The notes below the pieces were generated by a model. It saw only the letters and a list, made by a program, of their open reading frames with translations, had not been told where the DNA came from and did not search any database. Below are positions 15,377 to 23,998 of a stretch of 54,024 bases of DNA, piece after piece. The stretch spans positions 1 to 54,024 of the forward strand of contig JAJDWE010000072.1 of the NCBI GenBank assembly GCA_022825725.1. Reading direction: 5' to 3'. A program made the position numbers and the translations under genes. Source of the DNA: Gemmatimonadota bacterium (GTDB lineage: Bacteria > Gemmatimonadota > Gemmatimonadetes > Palauibacterales > Palauibacteraceae). Each line of letters opens with the position of its first letter. Position 1 is the first letter of the stretch.

Positions 15377-16768
15377 TCAGTTGGCCCGCCGGATCTCCCG
15401 CATCGCCTTCCCGAAGGCGGACCGGATCTCGGCCTCGCCCGCGACCGATCCGCGCTCTACGCGCCGTTCCCCTCCGACGTACACGGACTCGATGTCGCGC
15501 TCGTCGCCCCCCACGAGCCACGCGTCCATGAGGGTCTCCCAGTCGTGTCCCAGCGTGTGGGGGCCTTCGCGGTCCAGGACGACGAAGTCGGCTCGGTAGC
15601 CGGGTGCGATTCGCCCCATCCGCCGCGACGCGCGGGCACCGGCCGCCGGGTCGGCCGAGGTCGCCGCCGCCTCGCCTCCGCCCTCCGCGAGCCACGACCA
15701 TATGACGGATCCCGTGCCCGCTTCGGTGGCCAGGCGGGCCCGCCGCCGATCCCGCAGGCGCTGCCCGTATTCGAGTTGCCGCGCCTCCTCGATGGCGGAG
15801 ATGCGGACGTTCGCGTCGGAACCCGCCGCGGCCGCGCCACCGGCGAGAAAGTGCTCGCGGGCGGGAAAGATCCCGTCCCCCAGGTGGGCTTCCGTGATCG
15901 GACACAGGACGACCCTCGCCCCCGCGCTCCGCAGCCGGGCGCGCTCCTCATTCGTGGCGTGCGTCGCATGCACGAGGCTCCAGCGCGGGCCCAGTTCGAC
16001 CGTGTCGGCAAGGAGGTCGACCGGCGTTCGGCCGTGCGCCGCGAGGCATTCCTCGACCTCGAGTTCCTGTTCGCTGATGTGAATGTGCAGCGGCGCCTCA
16101 CGGTTCAGCGTCGCATCGACTCCCGCCACGAGCTCCGCGAGGTCGGCCGCGGGGACCGCCCGGAGGGAGTGCGGCGCCACACCGACGACCGCCGGGCCCA
16201 ACTCCTCGACGGTGGCCATGAATTCGTCGACGGAAGCGTGCGCGAAGCGTCGCTGGCCGGCGCGAGGCGCGGCTCCGTCGAAGCCGGCGGTCCGGTAGTA
16301 GACGGGCAGCAGACTGATGGGAAGGCCCACGTCCGCGGCCGCCGCGAGCACGGCTTGCGTCGTCTCGGGTCCACGCGCGCCGTCCGGGCCGTGATGCAGG
16401 TAGTGGAACTCCACCACGTGGGTGAAGCCCGCGCGCAGCATGCGGGCGTACCCGTGCCGGGCGACATCGAACAGTTGCTCGGGGGTGATGGAGCCGGCCA
16501 GCCGGTACATGGCTCGGCGCCAACTCCAGAAGGAATCGTCCCCCCGCGCCTCTTCGCCGAAGCCGGCCAGGGCGCACTGGAAGATGTGCGAGTGCGCGTT
16601 CGGCATGCCGGGGACCGCGAGTCCTCCGTCACAGGGGGCACCGCCGGCAGGCACCGCTCGAATCGCACGGATCGTCCCGTCCGGAGCGATCTCGATCGAC
16701 CGGTCCCGCTCGAGGCCTCCGGGGCCCAGAATCGCGCGAAACGTCAGCGTGCGGCTCTTGGTACTCAC
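15377..16768 (-). CDS. hutF: Formiminoglutamate deiminase (HutF-like)
   Basis: About 463 aa from GTG 16768 (a longer frame opens at 16822, but the extra 18 residues are unlike the family). It is an amidohydrolase-superfamily TIM barrel. The metal site motif is GMPNAHSHIFQ, followed by LHIHISEQ, VHATHA and the Asp in GSDANVRISA. The wording FQCALAGFGEE and WSWRRAMYRLA matches HutF, which converts N-formimino-L-glutamate to N-formyl-L-glutamate plus ammonia in the five-step histidine pathway. No other hut gene lies nearby, so this is an orphan locus here. It is divergent from the Oar-like receptor gene, with 127 bases between. Confidence 0.85.
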   Translation of the reverse strand: MSTKSRTLTFRAILGPGGLERDRSIEIAPDGTIRAIRAVPAGGAPCDGGLAVPGMPNAHSHIFQCALAGFGEEARGDDSFWSWRRAMYRLAGSITPEQLFDVARHGYARMLRAGFTHVVEFHYLHHGPDGARGPETTQAVLAAAADVGLPISLLPVYYRTAGFDGAAPRAGQRRFAHASVDEFMATVEELGPAVVGVAPHSLRAVPAADLAELVAGVDATLNREAPLHIHISEQELEVEECLAAHGRTPVDLLADTVELGPRWSLVHATHATNEERARLRSAGARVVLCPITEAHLGDGIFPAREHFLAGGAAAAGSDANVRISAIEEARQLEYGQRLRDRRRARLATEAGTGSVIWSWLAEGGGEAAATSADPAAGARASRRMGRIAPGYRADFVVLDREGPHTLGHDWETLMDAWLVGGDERDIESVYVGGERRVERGSVAGEAEIRSAFGKAMREIRRAN

Positions 16769-16895
16769 GGCTCCGACAATACACGGCGGTCGGACGGCGC
16801 GGGTAGCCCACCGATACACCATCCGCCCTCCGCGCGTTATCTCTTAGCGAAGCCTTTTTCCACGGGCTGGTAAGGTCTTCGGAAAGGAGAACGCC

Positions 16896-19800
16896 TTGAG
16901 TCGCCCTGTCGGCGCTGTGTTGATCGGCCTTCTCGCGGGGCTCTTGGTCCACCCGTCCATCGTCTCCGCCCAGGGGGTGACGACCGCCGGCGTGGCCGGA
17001 CGCGTGATCGACGCCGACGGAGCCCCCGTGGCCGGAGCCCGGGTCGAGTTCCGCCACACCGAGACGGGCGCCACCCACACCGTCCTGAGCGACGACCTCG
17101 GCCGTTTCAGCCTCGCCAACCTTCGGCCCGGTGGCCCCTACACCCTGGAGGTCGCACGCATCGGGCTCAATCCGGCGACGCGGGAGGGTTTGACGCTCAT
17201 CGCCGGACAGCGGCTGCGGCTCGAGGTTCAACTCTCCGAGACGGCGGTTCCCCTGCCCGAACTCTCCGTTCGCGTCGAGACGGATCCCGAGTTCGACCCC
17301 ACCCGCATGGGCTCGACGACGGTCGTCGACCGGGAGACGCTCGAGACGCTCCCCACGATCTCCAGGGACTTCACGGGATTCGCCCGACTCTCTCCGCTCG
17401 TGGCGGTGGACGAGATGGGGACGTCCGTAGCCGGCTCGAACATCCGCTTCAACAACATCCAGGTGGACGGCGCCCTCAACCAGGACGTCTTCGGCCTCTC
17501 GCCGACGGGGGTGGCCGGCGGACAGGCGCGGGGGCGCGTCATCCCGCTCGCGGCGATCGAGGAACTGCAGGTCCTCACCGCGCCTTACGACGTGCGCCAG
17601 TCGGGGTTCACCGGGGGCGTTCTCAACGCGGTCACGCGCACGGGGGGCAACGACTTCCGCGGCTCCGCGTTCGGTTTCTTCCGCAACGACGCGCTCGTCG
17701 GCGACGCGGTCATCGGCGGGATCCCGCGGGCGCCGGGCGATCTGGAGAACGCCTTCGCGGGCTTCGATCTCGGAGGGCCGATCCTGCGCGACCGCCTGCA
17801 CTTCTTCGTCGCGGGCGAACTCGAGAGCAGGACGCGGCCACCCGATGGCTTCACGGTCGGCATCGACGAGATGGTGCGGACGAAGCTGGACCCCGACTCG
17901 GTCAGCCGCGTGTCCCGGATCCTCCGGGGTTACGGCGCGGAGGCGGGCGAAGCCGGCCTCTACACGCTCGAGAACAACCTCGCGAACCTGTTCGTCCGCG
18001 TCGACGCCCGACCCAACGCGGACCACTCCCTCATGTTCCGCTACAACCTCGCCTACGCCGCCGACGATCCGGCCACGAACCGACTTCCCGGCGACGCCTA
18101 CGAGATGTCGTCCACGGGACGGGAGATCGAATCACGGAACCAGTCGTTCGGGGCGCAGTGGCTCGCGACGCTCGGTCCGCGACTCTCGAACGACCTCATG
18201 GTGAACGCGCAGTTCCTGCGCGACCGGGAAACCGCGAACTCCCTCTATCCCCGCGTCGAGGTCGGCCTCCAGGCGGGCGTGCCGGGGGCGGGGTTCCGGC
18301 GCGAGTTGCGCCTCGGGTCCAACTACTCCGGGCCCGACGGGGAACTCGACCAGAACATCCTGCAGGTCACGAACGCGCTGACCTTCTCGCTCGGTGACCA
18401 CCATCTCACGCTGGGAGCCGGGTTCGAGCGCTTTTCCATCCGGCGCGAGTATCTGCCGGGCAGCCTCGGCAGCTACTACTTCCGGTCGCTGGCGGACCTC
18501 GAGGCGAACGCCCCCGAGGAATACGTCGTCCACGTGCCGCTCTCGGAGGACGCCGGCATCTCGGACTTCGACGTGCACCAGTTGTCGGCCTTCGTGCAGG
18601 AGGAGGCCCGGATCGGGGAGCGGCTGAACGTTCGGGTCGGCCTGCGGATGGACGTGCCGCTGATGCCCGACGCGCCGGCGCACAACCCGGACGTGGAGCG
18701 GTCGTACGGCTTCAGCACGAGCGACCTTCCGGGCGGCACCGTCCTCTTCTCCCCGCGGGCGGGCTTCAACCTCGGTCTGGGCGGGGACCGCACGACGCAG
18801 ATCCGCGGCGGGATGGGGCTGTTCACCGGCCGGCCCCCCTTCGCGTGGCTCGCGAACGCCTATCAGAACACAGGGCTCTCATCGGTTTTCATGACTTGCC
18901 GGCGACGGAATCTCGGCGTTCCCGATCCCGAGATCGTCCCCGCGTTCGATCCTCTCGCGCCTCCCCCGACCCTCTGTGTGGACGGGACGGGCGGCGAGTC
19001 CGCGGTCCCCATCGTCACGCTGTTCGACCCGGACTTCCGCTTTCCGCGCGACTTCAAGGCCTCGCTCGCCGTCGACCAGCGCCTGCCGGGTGGAGTCGTC
19101 CTCTCGCTCGAGGGCATCTACACCCGCTCCGTGAACCAGATCGCGTTCCAGGATCTGAACATCGGTCCCGCGTTCCCCGCGGGCGACCGCACGGAGGCGA
19201 ACGGGTTCACCTACGGCTTCGGCTTCGGGACGCGCGAGACCTTCGCCGACCCCGGCGCCGGGAGCGAGTTCGTCGATCCGCCGCCGGGCGAGCCGCCGGG
19301 CGCGCGGGAGCCGATCTTTCTCCCCCGCCGCGTCGATCCGGGCTTCGGACAGGTCATCAAGATCGGCGACCGGCCCCTGAACTTCTCGTACGCCCTGAGC
19401 GCGCGGCTCCGGAAGCAGTTCGGCGACCGGCTCTCCGTCGACGTGGGCTACGCGTTCAACCGTTCCGCCGACGTCCGCAGTCTCTCTTCGCTCGATGCGA
19501 TCGCGAATTTCGGCTACACCGCGGTCGAGGGCGATCCGAACGATCCCCAGCGGCAGGCCTCTCTCTTCGACCGGCCGCACCGCCTCGTGGCGAGCGCGAC
19601 GGCCGCCCTGCCGGAACTGGTGGGGGGCGGCCGCCTGTCCGTGCTCTACGTGGGACAGTCGGGGCGGCCCTACTCGTACGTGTATGCGGACGACATCAAC
19701 GGGGACGCCTATCCCGGGTACGGCCGGGCGCTCGACCTCGCGAACGACCTCATCTTCGTGACCGGCGCGGCGTTCGACTTCCCCGGGGGAGGACGGACCC

Positions 19801-20246
19801 CGGTCAGCGGCATCCTCTTCGAGCAACTCGTCGCGCAGGAACCCTGTCTGCAGGAGAACCGGCTGCGGATTCTGCACCGGAACGCCTGCCGGACGCCTTG
19901 GTCGCACCAGCTGGACTTCCGCTTCAGCCAGCCCATCCCGCTGGGCGGCGCGGAGGTCACGGTGACGCTCGACGTGCTCAACGTCCTGAACCTGGTGAAT
20001 CGCGACTGGGGGCACGTCCAGACCGTGAACCCCGTCGTGCAGCTGCTGACCGTCGAAGACCGGATCGAAGACGACTTCGACCTTCAGAACATGCTGCCCG
20101 AACCGGACGACCCGCTCCGGGCCCGCTACGCCGGACCGCTCCAGACGAGCGACACGGGCGGCGTACGCGCCTCGGTGCCCTACCTGCCGCAGATCGGCGC
20201 CTCGCAGTGGCAGGCCCAGTTCGGCATCGCCATCCGCTTCCGCTAG
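16896..20246 (+). CDS. Oar-like TonB-dependent outer-membrane receptor
   Basis: A 1116-aa protein from TTG 16896; AGGAGA 5-6 bases upstream supports this start. It has a signal peptide (LLAGLLVHPSIVSAQ), a carboxypeptidase-regulatory-like beta domain (residues about 28-112, AGRVIDADGAPVAGARVEF), and a plug domain around 135-230 (TTVVDRETLETLPTISRD and the Asn-rich RFNNIQVDGALNQ). A long beta-barrel follows, ending QWQAQFGIAIRFR with the aromatic-basic end of outer-membrane barrels. This is the Oar/OmpA-related TonB receptor family of Gemmatimonadota, Bacteroidota and Acidobacteriota, which imports large substrates such as peptides or glycans. No TonB box was identified with confidence. It is followed 59 bases later by a secreted beta-propeller protein, a possible surface partner. 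Confidence 0.85.
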   Translation: MSRPVGAVLIGLLAGLLVHPSIVSAQGVTTAGVAGRVIDADGAPVAGARVEFRHTETGATHTVLSDDLGRFSLANLRPGGPYTLEVARIGLNPATREGLTLIAGQRLRLEVQLSETAVPLPELSVRVETDPEFDPTRMGSTTVVDRETLETLPTISRDFTGFARLSPLVAVDEMGTSVAGSNIRFNNIQVDGALNQDVFGLSPTGVAGGQARGRVIPLAAIEELQVLTAPYDVRQSGFTGGVLNAVTRTGGNDFRGSAFGFFRNDALVGDAVIGGIPRAPGDLENAFAGFDLGGPILRDRLHFFVAGELESRTRPPDGFTVGIDEMVRTKLDPDSVSRVSRILRGYGAEAGEAGLYTLENNLANLFVRVDARPNADHSLMFRYNLAYAADDPATNRLPGDAYEMSSTGREIESRNQSFGAQWLATLGPRLSNDLMVNAQFLRDRETANSLYPRVEVGLQAGVPGAGFRRELRLGSNYSGPDGELDQNILQVTNALTFSLGDHHLTLGAGFERFSIRREYLPGSLGSYYFRSLADLEANAPEEYVVHVPLSEDAGISDFDVHQLSAFVQEEARIGERLNVRVGLRMDVPLMPDAPAHNPDVERSYGFSTSDLPGGTVLFSPRAGFNLGLGGDRTTQIRGGMGLFTGRPPFAWLANAYQNTGLSSVFMTCRRRNLGVPDPEIVPAFDPLAPPPTLCVDGTGGESAVPIVTLFDPDFRFPRDFKASLAVDQRLPGGVVLSLEGIYTRSVNQIAFQDLNIGPAFPAGDRTEANGFTYGFGFGTRETFADPGAGSEFVDPPPGEPPGAREPIFLPRRVDPGFGQVIKIGDRPLNFSYALSARLRKQFGDRLSVDVGYAFNRSADVRSLSSLDAIANFGYTAVEGDPNDPQRQASLFDRPHRLVASATAALPELVGGGRLSVLYVGQSGRPYSYVYADDINGDAYPGYGRALDLANDLIFVTGAAFDFPGGGRTPVSGILFEQLVAQEPCLQENRLRILHRNACRTPWSHQLDFRFSQPIPLGGAEVTVTLDVLNVLNLVNRDWGHVQTVNPVVQLLTVEDRIEDDFDLQNMLPEPDDPLRARYAGPLQTSDTGGVRASVPYLPQIGASQWQAQFGIAIRFR

Positions 20247-20305
20247 CACGGTCGGCGGGGATAGGTTCCGCCGCTCGACCTTCCGCAACCCCTGGAGTCA
20301 GTACC

Positions 20306-22762
20306 ATGCGACCACGTCATCTCGCCCTTCTCGTTTCCCTCGTTCCCTTCGCTGCGGCGGCGCCGGCGGTCGCGCAGACGCATGCCGGCAGCCTGGACCA
20401 TGCCGCCGGGGCTCCGATCATCGGCTTCGGGGCGGCGGCCGCGGTTTCCGGCGACGAAATCTTCGTCTCGCGGCCGGGCGAGTTCGCGATGTTCCCCATG
20501 CCGGGCTCCGAACCCGGCAGCGTGCACGTATTCCGGCGCAGCGGCCCGGATGGCTGGGTGGAGATCGCCGCGATTCCGGCGCCGAGCGGCGTGTACGGAG
20601 ACGGTTTCGGGGAGGCGCTCGCCGTCGAGGGCGACGTTCTCGTGGTGGGCGCTCCCAAGGAGAACGAGAGCCGGGGGGCCGCGTACGTCTTCGTCCGCGA
20701 GGGCAGCATGTGGAGCTTCTGGGAGAGGCTGGAGGCGCCGGACGGGATGCCGGGAGACGCCTTCGGTTCCTCGGTGGCCATAGGGACCGGCGGGCAATTC
20801 GGCGTCATCGGCGCGCCGGGACGCGGGGCCAGCGGTTCGGTGTTCGCCTACGCCCAGTCCGATATGGGCCTGACGTCTGTCGAGCTCACCGGGTCCGACG
20901 CCCCGGCGGACGCCCGTTTCGGGGCCGCCGTCAGCGTGGAAGGCGATCTGGCCCTCGTCGGCGCGCCCGGGCCGTTCGCGCTAAGCCAGTTCGCGGCGCC
21001 GGCCCAGCCCCAGGCGGGAACCGGATACGTGTTCCGTCGCAGCGGGACGGACTGGTCCGAGATCGGGAGGCTGACGCCGGCCGGCGGCCTCGTGGCCGGC
21101 CAGTCCGCCGTGCTCGAGGGTGGAGAGGCGTTCCTGGGCTCTCCCCTCGCGAACCAGGCGCAAGGCGCCGTCTTTCGCTTCGCGGCGGACGATGGCGGGA
21201 CGTGGTCCCAGACCGGGATGATCGCGGCCGCTTCACCGTCCCCGGCGGCCTTCTTCGGCTATGCCCTCGCCGGGGCGGGAGGGCGACTCGTCGTCGGAGC
21301 GCCGGGAACGAACGCCTTCTCGGGCGCGGCGCACGTCCTCCGCGCGGGCGACGACGGCGAGTGGAGCGAGGAGACCGTACTGCAAGGCGAGACCCGGGGG
21401 CTCATGGGTTTCATGGGCAACTCGGTGGCCGGAGGCGACGGCTTCGCGGTGGTCGGGGCGCCCGGATCGGAGTTCTTCGAGGGCATCGGCTTCGTGTTCG
21501 AGCGCGACGCCGGCGGCACGTGGAGCGAGGCTGCTCCCATCCACGAGACCGCGTTCGGTCTTGCCTCCGTCACGGGCGACGAGATGCGATGCTCGGACGA
21601 CGGCACGGTCGCAGGCTTCGACTGCTCGGAGGTGGATCTCGTCTCCTTCCTCCCGGCCCGGGAGGTCGGCGGCGGACGCGGGATCATGGTCAGCGACATC
21701 TGGGGCTGGGTGGATCCGCAGACGGGCCGCGAGTACGCGATCCTCGGACGGTTCGACGGGACCTCCTTCATCGACGTGACGGACGCCGGGAATCCGGTCT
21801 ATCTCGGGAATCTTCCCCTCACCGAAGGGGCGATGCCCAATCTGTGGCGGGACATGAAGGTCTACGCCGACCACACCTTCATCGTGGCGGACAACGCGGG
21901 CGAACACGGGATGCAGGTCTTCGACCTCACGCGACTGCGGGACGTGACGAGCCCGCCGGTGGATTTCGACGAGGATGCGCACTACGCCGAGTTCGCCTCC
22001 GCGCACAACATCGTCATCAATGAAGAGTCGGGCTTCGCGTATGTGGTGGGCGGGAGCGGGGGCGGCGAGACGTGCGGCGGCGCGCTGCACATGGTGGACA
22101 TCCGCGATCCCCGGAACCCGACCTTCGCCGGCTGTTTCGCGGACCCGGAGACGGGGAATGCCGGATCGGGCGGCTACACGCACGACGCGCAGTGCGTCAT
22201 CTACGACGGCCCCGACGCCGACTACGCGGGCCGCGAGGTGTGCTTCAACGCGAGCGCGACGAAGCTCGGCATCGGCGACGTGACCGACAAGGACAACCCG
22301 ACGCCGATCTCGAACGCCGCCTATCCGAACGTCGCCTATTCCCACCAGGGGTGGCTGTCGGAGGATCAGCGCTACTTCTATCTGAACGACGAACTCGACG
22401 AGCTGTCGGGCGGGACGACCGGGACCCGGACGCTCGTGTGGGACGTGGAGGACCTGGACGATCCGGTGCTCGTGCGGGAGTTCGTGCAGGACAACGCGGC
22501 GTCGGACCACAACCTCTACATCCGCGGCGACCTCATGTACCAGTCGAACTACGTGAGCGGACTCCGGATCTTCGACATCTCCGACCCCGAGAACCCCGTG
22601 CCCGCCGGCTTCTTCGACACGGTGCCGGGGAGCCCGGACGCGCCCGGCTTCGCCGGATCCTGGAGCAACTACCCGTTCTTCCCCTCCGGGAACATCATCG
22701 TGTCGAGCATGCGCGAGGGACTCTTCGTCCTCAGGAAGCGGGAGACCGCCCTCGTGCCCTAG
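20306..22762 (+). CDS. Secreted FG-GAP / LVIVD beta-propeller protein (choice-of-anchor B type)
   Basis: An 818-aa protein from ATG 20306. The signal peptide is LLVSLVPFAAAAPAVAQ. Residues about 35-410 hold six or so FG-GAP-like repeats of the form GxGxA/VAVxGDxLVVGAPxE, each ending in a G-x-A/V-Y/H-V-F element, as in integrin-type propellers. The C-terminal 400 residues (after VSDIWGWVDPQTGREYAILG) hold LVIVD-type repeats (SFIDVTDAGNPVYLGNL, LRIFDISDPENPV), the architecture called choice-of-anchor B. Two propellers in one secreted chain suggest a surface binding protein. It likely shares a transcript with the Oar-like receptor. Ligand and enzymatic role are unknown. Confidence 0.75.
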   Translation: MRPRHLALLVSLVPFAAAAPAVAQTHAGSLDHAAGAPIIGFGAAAAVSGDEIFVSRPGEFAMFPMPGSEPGSVHVFRRSGPDGWVEIAAIPAPSGVYGDGFGEALAVEGDVLVVGAPKENESRGAAYVFVREGSMWSFWERLEAPDGMPGDAFGSSVAIGTGGQFGVIGAPGRGASGSVFAYAQSDMGLTSVELTGSDAPADARFGAAVSVEGDLALVGAPGPFALSQFAAPAQPQAGTGYVFRRSGTDWSEIGRLTPAGGLVAGQSAVLEGGEAFLGSPLANQAQGAVFRFAADDGGTWSQTGMIAAASPSPAAFFGYALAGAGGRLVVGAPGTNAFSGAAHVLRAGDDGEWSEETVLQGETRGLMGFMGNSVAGGDGFAVVGAPGSEFFEGIGFVFERDAGGTWSEAAPIHETAFGLASVTGDEMRCSDDGTVAGFDCSEVDLVSFLPAREVGGGRGIMVSDIWGWVDPQTGREYAILGRFDGTSFIDVTDAGNPVYLGNLPLTEGAMPNLWRDMKVYADHTFIVADNAGEHGMQVFDLTRLRDVTSPPVDFDEDAHYAEFASAHNIVINEESGFAYVVGGSGGGETCGGALHMVDIRDPRNPTFAGCFADPETGNAGSGGYTHDAQCVIYDGPDADYAGREVCFNASATKLGIGDVTDKDNPTPISNAAYPNVAYSHQGWLSEDQRYFYLNDELDELSGGTTGTRTLVWDVEDLDDPVLVREFVQDNAASDHNLYIRGDLMYQSNYVSGLRIFDISDPENPVPAGFFDTVPGSPDAPGFAGSWSNYPFFPSGNIIVSSMREGLFVLRKRETALVP

Positions 22763-22805
22763 CAGGCCGTGGCAAGAGCCCTGCGAACCGTGGCCCTCGC
22801 GCCGC

Positions 22806-23204
22806 TCATGACAGGGTCTCCACCAGATTGGCTTCGACGATCCTGCGGTCGTGCGTCAGCAGCGTCGCGCCGAATACGCGGGCCGTGGCGACGAGGATGC
22901 GGTCCGCGGGATCCCGGTGGAAGGAGTCGGGGAGGGCGGCCAGTTCCGTCGCGATGGCCGGCGAGATCCCCTGCCGCCTGACGAGCGGCGGGGCGACCGC
23001 CTTATCCAGCCATTCTCGTAGCGGGACGGTCAAGCGGATCCGGCCCAGATCGCAGAGGGTGGCCACCTCCCAGAGCGAGATGTCCGACACGAGCAACGGC
23101 GAATCTGCGCCCGCAGACTCGATGACCTCCCGCTGCTCCGGCGAGAGCCGCGAGACATCGTTCAGCCACCAGATCAGGATGTGAGTGTCAAGCAGCGCCG
23201 TCAT
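22806..23204 (-). CDS. PIN-domain toxin (VapC-like)
   Basis: A 132-aa protein. It carries the PIN acidic residues: Asp6 in LLDTHIL, a Glu in the SLWEVA segment (near 45), Asp in DPADRILVATA (near 98) and Asp in LTHDRR (near 117). These ligate Mg2+/Mn2+ in VapC-type ribonucleases that cut tRNA or rRNA. The TDTH and WEVA style fits the COG3744-like PIN subgroup. It overlaps the antitoxin gene by 17 bases and is downstream of it, as in most type II modules. Toxicity was not tested. Confidence 0.85.
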   Translation of the reverse strand: MTALLDTHILIWWLNDVSRLSPEQREVIESAGADSPLLVSDISLWEVATLCDLGRIRLTVPLREWLDKAVAPPLVRRQGISPAIATELAALPDSFHRDPADRILVATARVFGATLLTHDRRIVEANLVETLS

Positions 23205-23439
23205 CGCCGAGGCTCTCCCAGTGATCCTCGGGGACGGCAGGCGCCACGATGTCGCCGACGACGGTCACCGTGCCCTTCAGTTCCCCCTGCGGGTACTCGG
23301 CTTGCGCACGGCTTGGTGGCCAGAGTTCGGCTACTGCCTTCCCACGCTTGAGGATGACTACGCGTTCGCCGGTCTCGCAGACGCGATCGAGGATGGCGAG
23401 GCAGCGCGCCTTGAAGTCGGATGCGTTGATCGTTTCCAT
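23188..23439 (-). CDS. Phd/YefM-family antitoxin
   Basis: An 83-aa protein from ATG 23439. The N-terminal half (METINASDFKARCLAILDRV, then VVILKRGKAVAELWP) matches the Phd/YefM DNA-binding fold. The C-terminal half is less conserved and would bind and neutralise the PIN toxin. The ATG has no Shine-Dalgarno. The upstream promoter suggests transcription begins at or next to the ATG, so the mRNA is probably leaderless. Antitoxins of this kind repress their own promoter, and repeats suited to this are present at 23441-23461. Confidence 0.85.
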   Translation of the reverse strand: METINASDFKARCLAILDRVCETGERVVILKRGKAVAELWPPSRAQAEYPQGELKGTVTVVGDIVAPAVPEDHWESLGDDGAA

Positions 23440-23440
23440 G

Positions 23441-23474
23441 TGACTAGTATTTATGACCAGTTAGATTGTGTCAA
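23441..23474 (-). promoter_or_regulatory. Phd promoter with direct-repeat operator
   Basis: On the minus strand TTGACA (23474-23469), 17 bases, then AATACT (23451-23446; four of six to TATAAT). On the plus strand the repeats TGACTAGT (23441-23448) and TGACCAGT (23454-23461) differ at one base and overlap the -10 and spacer. Expected transcription start is at about 23439, the A of the antitoxin ATG. Repressor occlusion by Phd is inferred, but the layout is typical of autoregulated modules. Confidence 0.6.
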
Positions 23475-23510
23475 GCACTTCCGCGAATGCTCTCCCGGGC
23501 GGCGAAGAGT

Positions 23511-23987
23511 TCAGTCGAGCGACTCCATGAAGCGCACTTCGATCCGCAGGTAGCTCGCGCCCCCGCCCGGGACGTCGGCGAAGATCTCGCCCCATTCCGG
23601 CGTGCCGAGCACTTGGGGGAGTTTCTCGTCGCGCTCCGCCTTCGACGCCCAGCGGATGACCCACGTGACGTTCCCCGGCCCGAGTTCGTCCTGTTCGGCG
23701 CCCCGCACCTCGGCGGGAATCCCCGAGTCGATCCAGAACCCGGCGATGTCCAGGTGGTCCCGCAGATAGCGGATATACTCGCCTCTCGCGACCTCCGCGT
23801 ACTCCTCGAAACGGGCCGGGTCGAAGTGATAGGTCCGGACCTCGTAGATCCCCCCGGGCTCCGCCGCCGCCTCCTCCGCGTCGCCCGTGGCCAGTTCGAT
23901 CCGCGTGCCCTCGCCGAGGCAGGCCGAGAGGGATGTGAGGGCGAGCGCGGCCGTCGCGAGTCCGGTGATTCGAGTGCGAAGCTTCAT
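23511..23987 (-). CDS. Lipoprotein with NIPSNAP-like dimeric alpha-beta domain
   Basis: A 158-aa protein from ATG 23987. A signal peptide ends in LTSLSACLG (lipobox Cys). A low-complexity acidic linker follows, then a domain opening IYEVRTYHFDPARFEEY and containing WVIRWASKAERDEKLP. That Y-x-x-R-x-Y opening, an amphipathic helix and a W-x-x-W/R strand are features of NIPSNAP-type ferredoxin-like folds, though the match is by eye. It overlaps nothing but sits 11 bases from the class V aminotransferase gene on the same strand, so they form one operon with the lipoprotein at 25294. Role unknown. Confidence 0.65.
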   Translation of the reverse strand: MKLRTRITGLATAALALTSLSACLGEGTRIELATGDAEEAAAEPGGIYEVRTYHFDPARFEEYAEVARGEYIRYLRDHLDIAGFWIDSGIPAEVRGAEQDELGPGNVTWVIRWASKAERDEKLPQVLGTPEWGEIFADVPGGGASYLRIEVRFMESLD

Positions 23988-23998
23988 TGCTCCTCCGG

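Noticed and set aside
18845-22762. 1305-aa plus-strand frame across the receptor and propeller genes
   Set aside because: It runs through the receptor gene in another frame and only becomes the real propeller protein after 20306; the first part is an artefact of GC-rich open frames.
22806-23439. Genomic island boundary at the toxin-antitoxin pair
   Set aside because: No integrase, tRNA end or direct repeats were seen, and neighbouring genes look native.
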